DNA of 14,848 nucleotides. It comes from GCA-2746795 sp964643965 (lineage in GTDB: Bacteria > Chloroflexota > Anaerolineae > Promineifilales > Promineifilaceae). Positions within the stretch are counted from its first letter, which is position 1; every line of letters begins with the position of its first letter. The notes below the pieces were generated by a model that was not told where the DNA came from, made no database searches, and was given only the letters and a program-made list of their open reading frames with translations. This document shows positions 6,300 through 12,816 of this stretch, piece after piece. Where the stretch lies: positions 1-14,848 of the forward strand of contig CAZXVH010000121.1 in NCBI GenBank assembly GCA_964643965.1, written 5' to 3'. The translations under genes were made by a program, and so were the position numbers.

Positions 6300-7475
6300 T
6301 TAAATTTTTATCACGAGCAGGCCAGCGATGATGAAACCGCCGACCAGCAACAAGAGCCAGAAGCCGTTATCGAAGAAAAACTGGCTCCAGGGAGAACGAA
6401 TTTGTTGGCTTTGCAGCCAGCTTTCTTCCAATTCCACCAACGTCAGACCCAATGCCTGCTCCACGCCGGAGTGACAATCGCCGCCAGTGGCAAAGGCGGC
6501 GATGAGGTTCTGCACCCCGGCGTTGCCGTACCGATCTTGAATGAATGTCAGCAATGAAAGGCTTTGGGCGTAGGCCAACACGGCCGTTTCTTCATCTGCC
6601 GGAAAGCGTTCACACAACTGGCTGAAGGGGATGGTGGTCTGGTCAGCAACGGCCGCTGCCAGCAGCCGCCCGTAATTGGGATGGGGAGTCGGTTCAGCCA
6701 GCGAAGCCAGCCCTTCATTAAACCACATCGGCAAACTATCGTAGGCTGGCCCCAACAGTTGATACAAATAAAAGTGTACCAGTTCATGGGGTATGCTCTG
6801 GCGTAAATCAGAAGCGGCGGTGCGGCTGTTAACGGCCGTTACCAACAGCACCCCCAGTTCAGGATGGGCATGAGCGCCCACCCAATCTCGTCCCGTCAGG
6901 CGCAGCGCCGCCCGTAAATCCGCCGCACTGGGATAAATATAAAGCGCTAAATCCGCCGCCGGTAAATGAGGGATGAGCGCCGCCAGGTTGGGTCGCACCT
7001 CGGCCACAATATCCAGCGCCGTCTGGCCCAGCGCCACCTCGCCATCCGTCCAATGCGCCGTCACCCCGCCTTGCGCCAGCCACTGCCACTGAAACTGGTC
7101 ATCATTGTAGGCGATCTCTTGCTCTGGCGTCGTCCACAATAAACCAGCCTCGTCTTCCAACCGCCACCAATAGGTCACAGTGGTGAACGGGGCCAGACGT
7201 ACCTGGTTTAAATCAAGCGCATAATGCACCTCGCCGGCCACCACCGGCGTCTGCACCACAAAGGTCTTATCAAACTCCGGCGCCTGTAAAAAAAGCGTGG
7301 CCTGCACCCCATTTTCAGATTCCGGCAGCGCCAGGTGAAAGGTCATCACCTGACCAAAGACGTAATCGGCGCTCGACTCGGCGCTCTCGTTTTGGGCAGC
7401 CAGGCCAGAGACAACCATCAACCCCAGCAGCAAAAGCAGGAGGCGTAGGCTCAGGCGGGCGCAAGAAACAAACAT
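6300..7475 (-). CDS. membrane-anchored gluzincin metallopeptidase (peptidase MA-like, HELVH)
   Basis: This 391-residue protein has an N-terminal signal peptide (Leu-rich, about residues 8-26), an extracytoplasmic beta-rich part, and a zinc-peptidase domain. The zinc motif is 'IPHELVHFYL' (HExxH at 230-234), and the downstream 'LPMWFNEGLASLAE' supplies the third ligand Glu254, as in the peptidase MA (gluzincin) clan. A C-terminal membrane helix, 'FWLLLLVGGFIIAGLLVI' (372-389), follows, so the catalytic domain probably faces outside while tethered at both ends or only at the C-terminus. The substrate is unknown. The ATG at 7475 comes two bases after the AEC transporter stop, and the stop touches a possible TPR start, so it sits inside an operon. 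Two ACGGCCGT copies both encode TAV. Confidence 0.88.
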   Translation of the reverse strand: MFVSCARLSLRLLLLLLGLMVVSGLAAQNESAESSADYVFGQVMTFHLALPESENGVQATLFLQAPEFDKTFVVQTPVVAGEVHYALDLNQVRLAPFTTVTYWWRLEDEAGLLWTTPEQEIAYNDDQFQWQWLAQGGVTAHWTDGEVALGQTALDIVAEVRPNLAALIPHLPAADLALYIYPSAADLRAALRLTGRDWVGAHAHPELGVLLVTAVNSRTAASDLRQSIPHELVHFYLYQLLGPAYDSLPMWFNEGLASLAEPTPHPNYGRLLAAAVADQTTIPFSQLCERFPADEETAVLAYAQSLSLLTFIQDRYGNAGVQNLIAAFATGGDCHSGVEQALGLTLVELEESWLQSQQIRSPWSQFFFDNGFWLLLLVGGFIIAGLLVIKI

Positions 7476-7477
7476 AG

Positions 7478-8389
7478 CTACAAACCCAACAGCGCAATGG
7501 CTAATGAAATGGTAAGCGGACTTAACAAGGTTGAAGCAATAACGATACTCGTAACGGCCGTTGGCTGCAAATCAAACTCCGTCGCCAAAATGATGGTGAT
7601 AACGGCCGTAGGCATACTGGCTTCAATAATACCCACCGACCGGCTCAACCCCTGCAACCCAACCAGCGCCGCCATGCTAAAAGCAACAAAGGGCGCCACC
7701 AACAAACGCAGGCCAACGGCCGGTATCATCAGCCGCCAATCCCCTTGTCCGCGCATATCGGCCATCTGCATGCCCAACACCAGGATCATCACCGGAATCG
7801 CCCCCCGCCCCGCTATCTCCACGGCGCTCATCACCGGAGATGGGATGGGAATGCGGTAAAAATAAACCACAATGGCGGCCAAGGCGGCATAGATCGGCGG
7901 CATACTCAACAGCCGTCTTAACGCTTCCCGCCAGGACAACTGTCCCATCGAGGCAATAAAAATACCGGCCGAATAGACCAGCACCGTACTGGTGGCATAA
8001 TAAACAATCGCTAACGCCAGGCCCACATCCCCATAGCGCAGTTGATTCAGGGTAAGGCCATAATTGCCGCCATTGACAAACATCACCACCACCACCAGCA
8101 TCGCCGTCTCCCGCCGCGAAAAACGGAGCAGCCGGGCGGCAATAAAAGCAATGGCCGCCATAGCAGCCATTGTCACCACCGTGAACAAAACAAGGCGGCT
8201 CAATTCTGAGGTCATAAGTTCAGACTGCACCAGCGAGGAGAAAACGAGCGCCGGGCTGAGGACGTACAAGGTCACACGGGACAGGGTGCGTTTGTCAAGC
8301 GCCTGCCACCGTTGCAAGGCGTAACCAAACCCGGCCACGATAAAGATGGGGAGGATATTTTGGGTTAAGACGGTGAGGATAGTGTCCAC
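7478..8389 (-). CDS. AEC-family (auxin efflux carrier-type) transporter
   Basis: About 303 residues form roughly ten hydrophobic helices in the two-half pattern of the AEC family (PF03547), whose bacterial members carry malate, malonate and other organic anions. Markers are the N-terminal 'NILPIFIVAGFGYAL', 'LYVLSPALVFSSLV', the 'NGGNYGL' turn, the central 'GAIPVMILVLGMQM', and 'IEASMPTAVITIILATEFD' at the second-half crossover. The substrate cannot be assigned. The frame is open to a TTG at 8431, but that codon lies at the loop of a perfect inverted repeat. The GTG at 8389 gives the usual family N-terminus (MDTILTVLTQNILPIF). Neither start has a clear Shine-Dalgarno site. It is followed by the peptidase gene after two bases. 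Confidence 0.9.
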   Translation of the reverse strand: MDTILTVLTQNILPIFIVAGFGYALQRWQALDKRTLSRVTLYVLSPALVFSSLVQSELMTSELSRLVLFTVVTMAAMAAIAFIAARLLRFSRRETAMLVVVVMFVNGGNYGLTLNQLRYGDVGLALAIVYYATSTVLVYSAGIFIASMGQLSWREALRRLLSMPPIYAALAAIVVYFYRIPIPSPVMSAVEIAGRGAIPVMILVLGMQMADMRGQGDWRLMIPAVGLRLLVAPFVAFSMAALVGLQGLSRSVGIIEASMPTAVITIILATEFDLQPTAVTSIVIASTLLSPLTISLAIALLGL

Positions 8390-8412
8390 AATGTCAACGT
8401 TGCCCGTTGCCA

Positions 8413-8445
8413 AGATTGCTTCAATCTCCAAAATTGAAGCAATCT
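8413..8445. repeat. perfect 13-bp inverted repeat upstream of the AEC gene
   Basis: AGATTGCTTCAAT (8413-8425) and ATTGAAGCAATCT (8433-8445) are perfect inverted arms around a seven-base loop. Each arm contributes to smaller GATTG-NNN-CAATC-type palindromes. It lies between the HEAT gene stop and the AEC coding start, and overlaps the possible TTG start at 8431. Confidence 0.85.
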
Positions 8446-8475
8446 AAACCGGCTGCTGGCTCCTACTTTCCCACG

Positions 8476-9477
8476 CTACCACTCCTCATCATCCTCATCA
8501 TCGTCGGTAAGCAGATCCTCATCTTCTAAATAATCAAAAATATTCATTTCGCCGCTAAGGAGGAGCATTTCTTCGATGGTTTCTTCGATGAGTTCCGCCA
8601 TGTCTTCGTGATCCGGGTCTTCCAGCAGCTCGCCTAAAATGGCTTGAGCCTGCCCCCCACCGATTTGCCCCAGGGCCACAATAGCCGCCACGCGCACGGC
8701 CGTATCTTCATCATCCAGCAGAATCGACAATGGCTCAATGGCGTCACTGCGCCCCATGGCCCCGGCCGCCCGCGCCGCTTCCGCCCGTATCTCTTCATCC
8801 GGGTTTTCCAGTTCATTGAGAATAGTACTGAGCCAGTATTCATCGGCGGTGTTGCCCATGGCAAAGATGGCGCTCACCTGCATTTCCTGGAGTCGCGAAT
8901 CATAAGCTTCTTGAATGAGGCTGTTCACGCGCGGATGGGAAGAGGCGCCCAATGCTTCCAGGGCAGATCGTTTGACGGAAACGGCCGTCTCTTCCTTCTC
9001 ATACTCTGCCAACAGCACTTCCACAATGGGCCGGGAGATGCGCAGCGGCATCTGCCCCCACTCTGCCAGCAGCACATAATGCGCCAGCGCCGCCGCCGCC
9101 GCCGCCCGTACCATCACACTGGGATCCGCCTGCACCAACGCCAACAGCGGCGGCACAAAATAGGGGTCTGTCGAATCCCACAAGCCATCTAAAGCAGCCA
9201 CACGCACCTCGGCCGAATCATCCACAATACCCAGCTTAAAAAGCGGCGTATAATCGACGATATAAGACTCTTCAGCAATATCAGCCAGGTGACGCATAAT
9301 CACCTGCCGCCGTTCCGCATCTGCTTTGCCCCAGGCTGCCAAAAAACGGCCGTTATCCTCGGCGCTCATATCAGACAAGTCGAACAAAAGATGAACCGGA
9401 ATCGGATCGGCATGAAAGACATTCTCCAACACCTCAGAAAAGGGAACTGAATTTTTATTTTCAACCATATTTTTCAC
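8476..9477 (-). CDS. HEAT-repeat protein with acidic C-terminal tail
   Basis: The protein is about 333 residues and made largely of HEAT/PBS-lyase-like helical repeats. Examples are 'LFKLGIVDDSAEVRVAALDGLWDS' (about 80-103), 'LALVQADPSVMVRAAAAAALAHY', 'VSVKRSALEALGAS', 'MQVSAIFAMGNTA', 'LNELENPDEEIRAEAARAAGAMG' and 'LLDDEDTAVRVAAIVALGQIG'. The last 30 residues are highly acidic (YLEDEDLLTDDDEDDEEW). Such proteins act as scaffolds; no catalytic motif is seen and the partner is unknown. The frame is open to a TTG at 9480. GGGAGG (9491-9486) stands five bases before that TTG, eight before the GTG at 9477 and seventeen before the ATG at 9468, so the GTG is favoured. Unusually, that ribosome site is the 3' arm of a terminator-like hairpin. 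Confidence 0.85.
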   Translation of the reverse strand: MKNMVENKNSVPFSEVLENVFHADPIPVHLLFDLSDMSAEDNGRFLAAWGKADAERRQVIMRHLADIAEESYIVDYTPLFKLGIVDDSAEVRVAALDGLWDSTDPYFVPPLLALVQADPSVMVRAAAAAALAHYVLLAEWGQMPLRISRPIVEVLLAEYEKEETAVSVKRSALEALGASSHPRVNSLIQEAYDSRLQEMQVSAIFAMGNTADEYWLSTILNELENPDEEIRAEAARAAGAMGRSDAIEPLSILLDDEDTAVRVAAIVALGQIGGGQAQAILGELLEDPDHEDMAELIEETIEEMLLLSGEMNIFDYLEDEDLLTDDDEDDEEW

Positions 9478-9478
9478 C

Positions 9479-9505
9479 AAAAAAGCCTCCCGGAGTGCGA
9501 GAGGC
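9479..9505 (-). terminator. intrinsic-terminator-like hairpin overlapping the HEAT gene ribosome site
   Basis: On the minus strand GCCTCTCG (9505-9498) pairs with CGGGAGGC (9492-9485), eight base pairs including one G-T, around loop CACTC, followed directly by six T (9484-9479). This is a textbook intrinsic terminator shape. Its 3' arm contains GGGAGG, the apparent ribosome site of the HEAT gene, and its T tract overlaps the possible TTG start. It could end the rseP transcript or act as an attenuator. Confidence 0.75.
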
Positions 9506-9514
9506 GTCAGAGGT

Positions 9515-9549
9515 AAGATTGGTTCAATCTTTAGAGATTAGACCAATCC
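9515..9549. repeat. paired GATT/AATC palindrome in the rseP-HEAT spacer
   Basis: AAGATTG-GTT-CAATCTT (9515-9531) is followed by AGATTA-GAC-CAATCC (9535-9549). The two units can also pair with each other (GATTGGTCTAATCT against AGATTGAACCAATC on the minus strand, 12 of 14 matches). It lies in the 155-bp leader before the HEAT gene. Confidence 0.7.
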
Positions 9550-9635
9550 CACAGTGTAAGTTTTTAAACTGTCTTTTTCGCGTTAATTCGATGCAAAATC
9601 CTTGTTTTCTGTGCAGACCTATTATTGTTTACGTG

Positions 9636-10703
9636 CTAAAACGGAATAATAGGATTGATTATATCCTGGACAATCATAAAAAGCATGAGGCCCAGCAGCA
9701 GCAGCATCCCAATCACATGCACCATGCCTTCCCGTTCCGGTTCAATACGGCGGCCACGCACCGCTTCTATCAAGACAAACATGATCCGGCCGCCATCCAG
9801 GGCGGGAATGGGCAGCAAATTAGTCAGGCCCAAGGCCACGTTGATAAAGGCAAAAAAGTGCAGAATGGGAAAGGCGTTGCTGTTGATGACGGACACTTCC
9901 GTCACCTGCCCGGCCAACTGGCTGATCCCGACTACGCTAACCGGCCGGGCATCCTGCGCCGATAACTCCCCGCGGATAAGCATCATGGGCACCCTAAAAA
10001 ACAGGGTGATTTGTTCCGCAAACGTTTCGCCGGCATTCACCGCTGATTCCAACAGCCCACGCTGAATACGCTCTCCAGTACTGGCCATGGTCAGGCCCAC
10101 GCCGATTGGCCCTTCAATTGAGGGATCATACTCTCCTTCCTGGCGCGGCACGACAACCACTGTCAATGTCTCCCCCTCCCGTTTGATGAGCAAGTTGACG
10201 GATTGGCCGCCTTTGACATACATTGGTTCAGAAATAACCTGGGTATTGTCGGCCAACTCGCCTTCCACTTCCAGAATGATGTCGCCCGCAATCAAACCGG
10301 CCGCCGCCGCCGGTGAGCCAGGATGTACATCAGAAATAGCCACGGCCGGCGCACCAATGGAGAAGGCGATCCACCAGGCAAGGATGGCTGCAATAAAGTT
10401 AGCGCCGGCCCCGGCCGAAAGCACAAACAATCTGGCTCGCTTGGACGCCCCAGCCAAACCGCCCTCCACCGTGGGATCATCTTCCCCGGCCGGCCGCACA
10501 AAACCACCCAGAGGCAGCCAGTTCAAGGTGATGAGGGTATCCCCACTTTTACCCAACACGGCCGCTCGCGGTGGAAAGCCAAAGCCAAATTCTTCGACCT
10601 TGATTTTTGATAAACGGGCGGCAGAAAAGTGTCCAAATTCATGGATAAGGATGACTGGCGTAAGGATTAAGAAAAAACCGGCTAAAGCCCATAAAAATGT
10701 CAT
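9636..10703 (-). CDS. rseP: site-2 protease, RIP metalloprotease RseP/RasP type (M50)
   Basis: This 355-residue integral membrane protease cuts transmembrane substrates such as anti-sigma factors or signal-peptide remnants. The zinc site is 'ILIHEFGHFSAARL' (HEFGH at 21-25) in the first membrane helix, with the third ligand region 'NLLPIPALDGGRIMF' (295-309) near the C-terminus. 'GAGANFIAAIL' (98-108) is the degenerate membrane loop before helix 2. A single PDZ domain spans about 120-187 ('VHPGSPAAAAGLIAGDIILEVEGE'). Length fits single-PDZ homologues; E. coli RseP has two. The ATG at 10703 has only a weak CGGA upstream. A strong promoter lies about 130 bp upstream, so it is probably transcribed on its own or leads the following genes. 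The usual dxr/cdsA neighbours are absent. Confidence 0.95.
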   Translation of the reverse strand: MTFLWALAGFFLILTPVILIHEFGHFSAARLSKIKVEEFGFGFPPRAAVLGKSGDTLITLNWLPLGGFVRPAGEDDPTVEGGLAGASKRARLFVLSAGAGANFIAAILAWWIAFSIGAPAVAISDVHPGSPAAAAGLIAGDIILEVEGELADNTQVISEPMYVKGGQSVNLLIKREGETLTVVVVPRQEGEYDPSIEGPIGVGLTMASTGERIQRGLLESAVNAGETFAEQITLFFRVPMMLIRGELSAQDARPVSVVGISQLAGQVTEVSVINSNAFPILHFFAFINVALGLTNLLPIPALDGGRIMFVLIEAVRGRRIEPEREGMVHVIGMLLLLGLMLFMIVQDIINPIIPF

Positions 10704-10725
10704 AATGATTTCCGTTTTGTAAGAG

Positions 10726-10813
10726 CTGACAGGTTTCTTGGCGTGTCTTAATGTGAAAGCGTTTTTGCGTTGCAGATCATCGCTACGGGCGACCTTGTTT
10801 CTAAACCTGTCAG
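10726..10813. repeat. inverted repeat in the rseP 5' leader
   Basis: CTGACAGGTTT (10726-10736) and AAACCTGTCAG (10803-10813) are perfect 11-bp inverted arms separated by 66 bases. Downstream of the predicted promoter they would sit in the rseP leader and could form a long stem. The inside holds no recognised riboswitch and no ORF. Confidence 0.65.
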
Positions 10814-10834
10814 GTCTAATAATTGAATGATGGC

Positions 10835-10864
10835 ATTATACGCCTGAGTTGGCAGGCGTCGCAA
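10835..10864 (-). promoter_or_regulatory. rseP promoter with inverted repeat filling the -35/-10 spacer
   Basis: On the minus strand TTGCGA (10864-10859) is separated by 18 bases from a perfect TATAAT (10840-10835). The 18-base spacer is itself a perfect inverted repeat, CGCCTG-six bases-CAGGCG (10858-10841), in the position expected for a repressor or activator operator. It lies just beyond the ABC ATPase stop and reads toward rseP. Binding by a regulator is inference. Confidence 0.6.
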
Positions 10865-10880
10865 TGAGAATTTTTATCAG

Positions 10881-11969
10881 TTAACCCCCCTCTAACAGTT
10901 GGATGGCGGCGCTGTCCAAAATAAGGGTGATGGGTGAGCCGGGAGGAGGTAGGGAAACGGCCGTTTCCATTTCCAATTTCAGCCGTTCAGCCCCCACCTG
11001 CACCGTCAAAATCTGATACCTTCCCCGAAAGGAGACATCCATCACCACGCCGTGAACCACATTCTCCACATCTTCTGCTTCTGCCAATTGCCCCGCCTCT
11101 GGCCGCACTAACAGCGAGACAAACTTCCCCTTTCCCAGTGCAGCGGCGGCGGGACGGGCATTCACCTGTAAATCTCCCAACGGCGTGGCGACAAGCGTTT
11201 GGCTGGGGGCGCTACTTTTGATTTCGCCCTGAAAAATATTGCTCATGCCCAAAAAGCGAGCCACAAACGGCGTGGCTGGCCGGCAATACAATGTCGTGGG
11301 CGAACCAACCTGCTCCACCTGCCCCGCGTTCAGCAGCAACACCTGATCGGCGATGGCAAAGGCTTCTGCTTGATCATGGGTGACGTAAACGGCCGTTATC
11401 CCCTCAGGTCGCCCCACCACACTACCCGCATCCTTCAAAATCGCCCGTAAATCCAACATGAGCCGCTCACGCAGGGCGCGGTCTAATGCCCCCAACGGCT
11501 CATCCAGCAGCAGTAAACGCGGGGCAGGCGCCAGCGCCCGGGCCAACGCCACCCGCTGCTGCTCCCCACCAGATAAATCATGAATCGAGCGCTCATCAAA
11601 CCCCGCCAGCCCCACCAAGGCCAACACCTGCTCCACCCGCGCCCGCATCTTTTCCGCAGACCATCTCTGCATACGCAGCCCAAAAGCCACATTGGCCGCC
11701 ACATTTTTATGGGGAAACAGGGCATACTCCTGAAAGACAAAGCCAAAGCCGCGCTGATGCACGGGAACCGGCGTCAAATCCTCGCCATCCAAGAGCAACT
11801 GCCCGGCGTCGGCGCTTTCCAGGCCGGCAATAATGCGCAGCAGCGTCGTCTTGCCACAGCCGCTCGGCCCCAGCAGTACCAAGATTTCCCCGGCATCGAG
11901 AGTGTAAGAGACGCCGCGCAGCACGGGCGTGTCGTCAAATGATTTTTGTATGTCGATAAATGTTAACAT
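10881..11969 (-). CDS. ABC transporter ATPase with TOBE domain (iron/thiamine/polyamine type)
   Basis: This 362-residue ATPase has all core motifs: Walker A GPSGCGKTT (34-42), Q-loop 'FVFQEYALFPHKNV' (78-90), signature 'LSGGEQQRVALARAL' (132-146), Walker B 'LLLLDEPLGALD' (152-163) and the switch His in 'VTHDQAEA' (His198). A C-terminal TOBE-like region (about 245-360) follows. The D-loop 'LGALDRALRERL' is of the FbpC/ThiQ/CysA style rather than the 'LSNLDAKLR' of sugar-type MalK ATPases, so it probably does not energise the sugar permeases upstream. It powers solute import; the substrate is unknown because no matching permease or binding protein is in the window. A short extra loop (SVVGRPEG, about 183-190) precedes the switch strand. 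The gene starts after a 12-bp palindrome and lacks an obvious ribosome site. Confidence 0.92.
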   Translation of the reverse strand: MLTFIDIQKSFDDTPVLRGVSYTLDAGEILVLLGPSGCGKTTLLRIIAGLESADAGQLLLDGEDLTPVPVHQRGFGFVFQEYALFPHKNVAANVAFGLRMQRWSAEKMRARVEQVLALVGLAGFDERSIHDLSGGEQQRVALARALAPAPRLLLLDEPLGALDRALRERLMLDLRAILKDAGSVVGRPEGITAVYVTHDQAEAFAIADQVLLLNAGQVEQVGSPTTLYCRPATPFVARFLGMSNIFQGEIKSSAPSQTLVATPLGDLQVNARPAAAALGKGKFVSLLVRPEAGQLAEAEDVENVVHGVVMDVSFRGRYQILTVQVGAERLKLEMETAVSLPPPGSPITLILDSAAIQLLEGG

Positions 11970-11985
11970 GGTTGTTTAGGGTGGC

Positions 11986-11997
11986 AGAGTATACTCT
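11986..11997 (-). promoter_or_regulatory. 12-bp palindrome with TATACT -10-like word before the ABC ATPase
   Basis: AGAGTATACTCT is a perfect palindrome 16 bases before the ATPase ATG. On the minus strand it contains TATACT (11993-11988), a good -10 candidate, though no convincing -35 lies 16-18 bases upstream. It could be an operator over the promoter. If it is the -10, the leader would be only about ten bases, consistent with the missing ribosome site. Confidence 0.4.
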
Positions 11998-12069
11998 TTT
12001 TATGCAGTTTGGGGGTAAATTGCGCCCCTACCCGGGCAACATCATACGAGGAAGCAAATCAAAATCAAT

Positions 12070-12193
12070 TTCAGTAGTTTAAAGTCTTAGAAGAAATGAA
12101 CCGCAGATTGCGCAGATTGCGCAGATTAGACCTGAAAAATCTGTGTAATCTACGTTAATCTACGGATAAAAAATGGTTTTTTGAACTACTGAA
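12070..12193. repeat. nested inverted repeat, MITE-like (124 bp), with internal CGCAGATT units
   Basis: Outer arms TTCAGTAGTTTAAA (12070-12083) and TTTGAACTACTGAA (12180-12193) are inverted with 13 of 14 matches. Inside, CGCAGATTG, CGCAGATTG and CGCAGATTA (12102-12128) stand in tandem. They face an imperfect inverted copy, AATCTGTGT-AATCTACGTT-AATCTACGG (12138-12165). The element fills most of the 226-bp gap between the DUF624 gene and the ABC ATPase, ending two bases from the DUF624 stop codon. It encodes nothing. It may be a non-autonomous mobile element or a transcript-ending structure. The remaining 11998-12069 shows nothing beyond a G/C-rich word. Confidence 0.65.
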
Positions 12194-12195
12194 TT

Positions 12196-12813
12196 TTAGT
12201 TTTCAGGGGGTGTTTCTAAGTGTGACAGGGAAGCATTCACGGCCGTTATGCCCACCAGCGCCACCCACGCCATTGATCCCAGGACAAATGGCAAGATGGT
12301 AAGGACACTCACAAAAAGCACGAGCAGGCAAACGGCCGTTAGCCCCAGCCCCGTCAACGGATTCAGCAGCAAAAAGCGGCCGCAGTTCAGATAGGTGTTG
12401 CGCAGAGATTTATCCGTTTGCGCCAGCCAAAAGGGCCAGTAAAGCAGGTTCATACTCGCCCAAATCGTCAGAGCCAGCAGCCAGACGATGCGCAAAACGA
12501 TCCATAAGCCGCCGGGTACATCCCAGTACACCAGCAAGTTAAACAGCGCCACGCCCCCCACCACCCCGTTCAGCAGCGCCCATTTCCAGGCCGGCCAAAA
12601 CAAGCGCTTGGCCGCATTCCAGGCGTCACGCCCGTGCCACCACTGACCCTCGGTGGATTGGCGCATGAGGGAATAGAGAACGGCCGTTGCTGGCGGCCCG
12701 GGCAGGATGAGAAACTGGCACACCACCCACCCCAACGCCAGCGGCAAAATACTCGTCCATTCATACCACCATTGTTTACTGGCCTGGAAGAGAACGGCCG
12801 TTAACTTGATCAT
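12196..12813 (-). CDS. DUF624/YesL-like membrane protein
   Basis: The 205-residue protein has about five hydrophobic segments. It resembles YesL/DUF624 proteins: an N-terminal amphipathic start, then 'LALGWVVCQFLILPGPPATAVLYSLMRQ' (the family's Pro-Pro-Ala-Thr-Ala turn), paired membrane helices 'WIVLRIVWLLALTIWASMNLLYWPFWLAQ', and a C-terminal pair. Such genes commonly accompany CUT1 sugar permeases, as here, where the ATG follows the second permease stop after three bases (TAG-ACG-ATG). Function is unknown; a helper role in sugar uptake is inferred from context only. It carries four ACGGCCGT copies, all read as TAV, the densest in the window. Confidence 0.75.
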   Translation of the reverse strand: MIKLTAVLFQASKQWWYEWTSILPLALGWVVCQFLILPGPPATAVLYSLMRQSTEGQWWHGRDAWNAAKRLFWPAWKWALLNGVVGGVALFNLLVYWDVPGGLWIVLRIVWLLALTIWASMNLLYWPFWLAQTDKSLRNTYLNCGRFLLLNPLTGLGLTAVCLLVLFVSVLTILPFVLGSMAWVALVGITAVNASLSHLETPPEN

Positions 12814-12816
12814 CGT

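Larger units (their letters stand above)
1236..12802. repeat. dispersed palindrome AACGGCCGTT, 15 perfect copies
   Basis: Perfect copies begin at 1236, 1875, 2688, 2711, 3146, 3561, 5129, 6831, 7553, 9345, 10956, 11388, 12331, 12679 and 12793. Counting the 8-mer ACGGCCGT adds copies at 6580, 7602, 8696, 8981 and 12239, for 20 in all. Seventeen lie in genes and three in spacers. The copy at 10956 extends to a perfect 16-bp palindrome, GGAAACGGCCGTTTCC (10953-10968). Confidence 0.95.

Noticed and set aside
8476..9477. Phycobilisome lyase (CpcE-like) function for the HEAT protein
   Set aside because: The repeats are generic, there are no phycobiliprotein genes nearby, and the acidic tail is not a lyase feature.
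9481..9635. T-box or amino-acid attenuator leader before the HEAT gene
   Set aside because: No T-box core (AGGGTGG-type) and no leader peptide with repeated codons were found; only the hairpins are supported.
10704..10834. Riboswitch in the rseP leader
   Set aside because: Only one long-range 11-bp inverted repeat is visible; no conserved aptamer core was recognised.
12101..12165. Possible CRISPR-like array of CGCAGATT units
   Set aside because: Units are only nine bases, contiguous without spacers, and the second half is an imperfect inverted copy; no cas gene is near.
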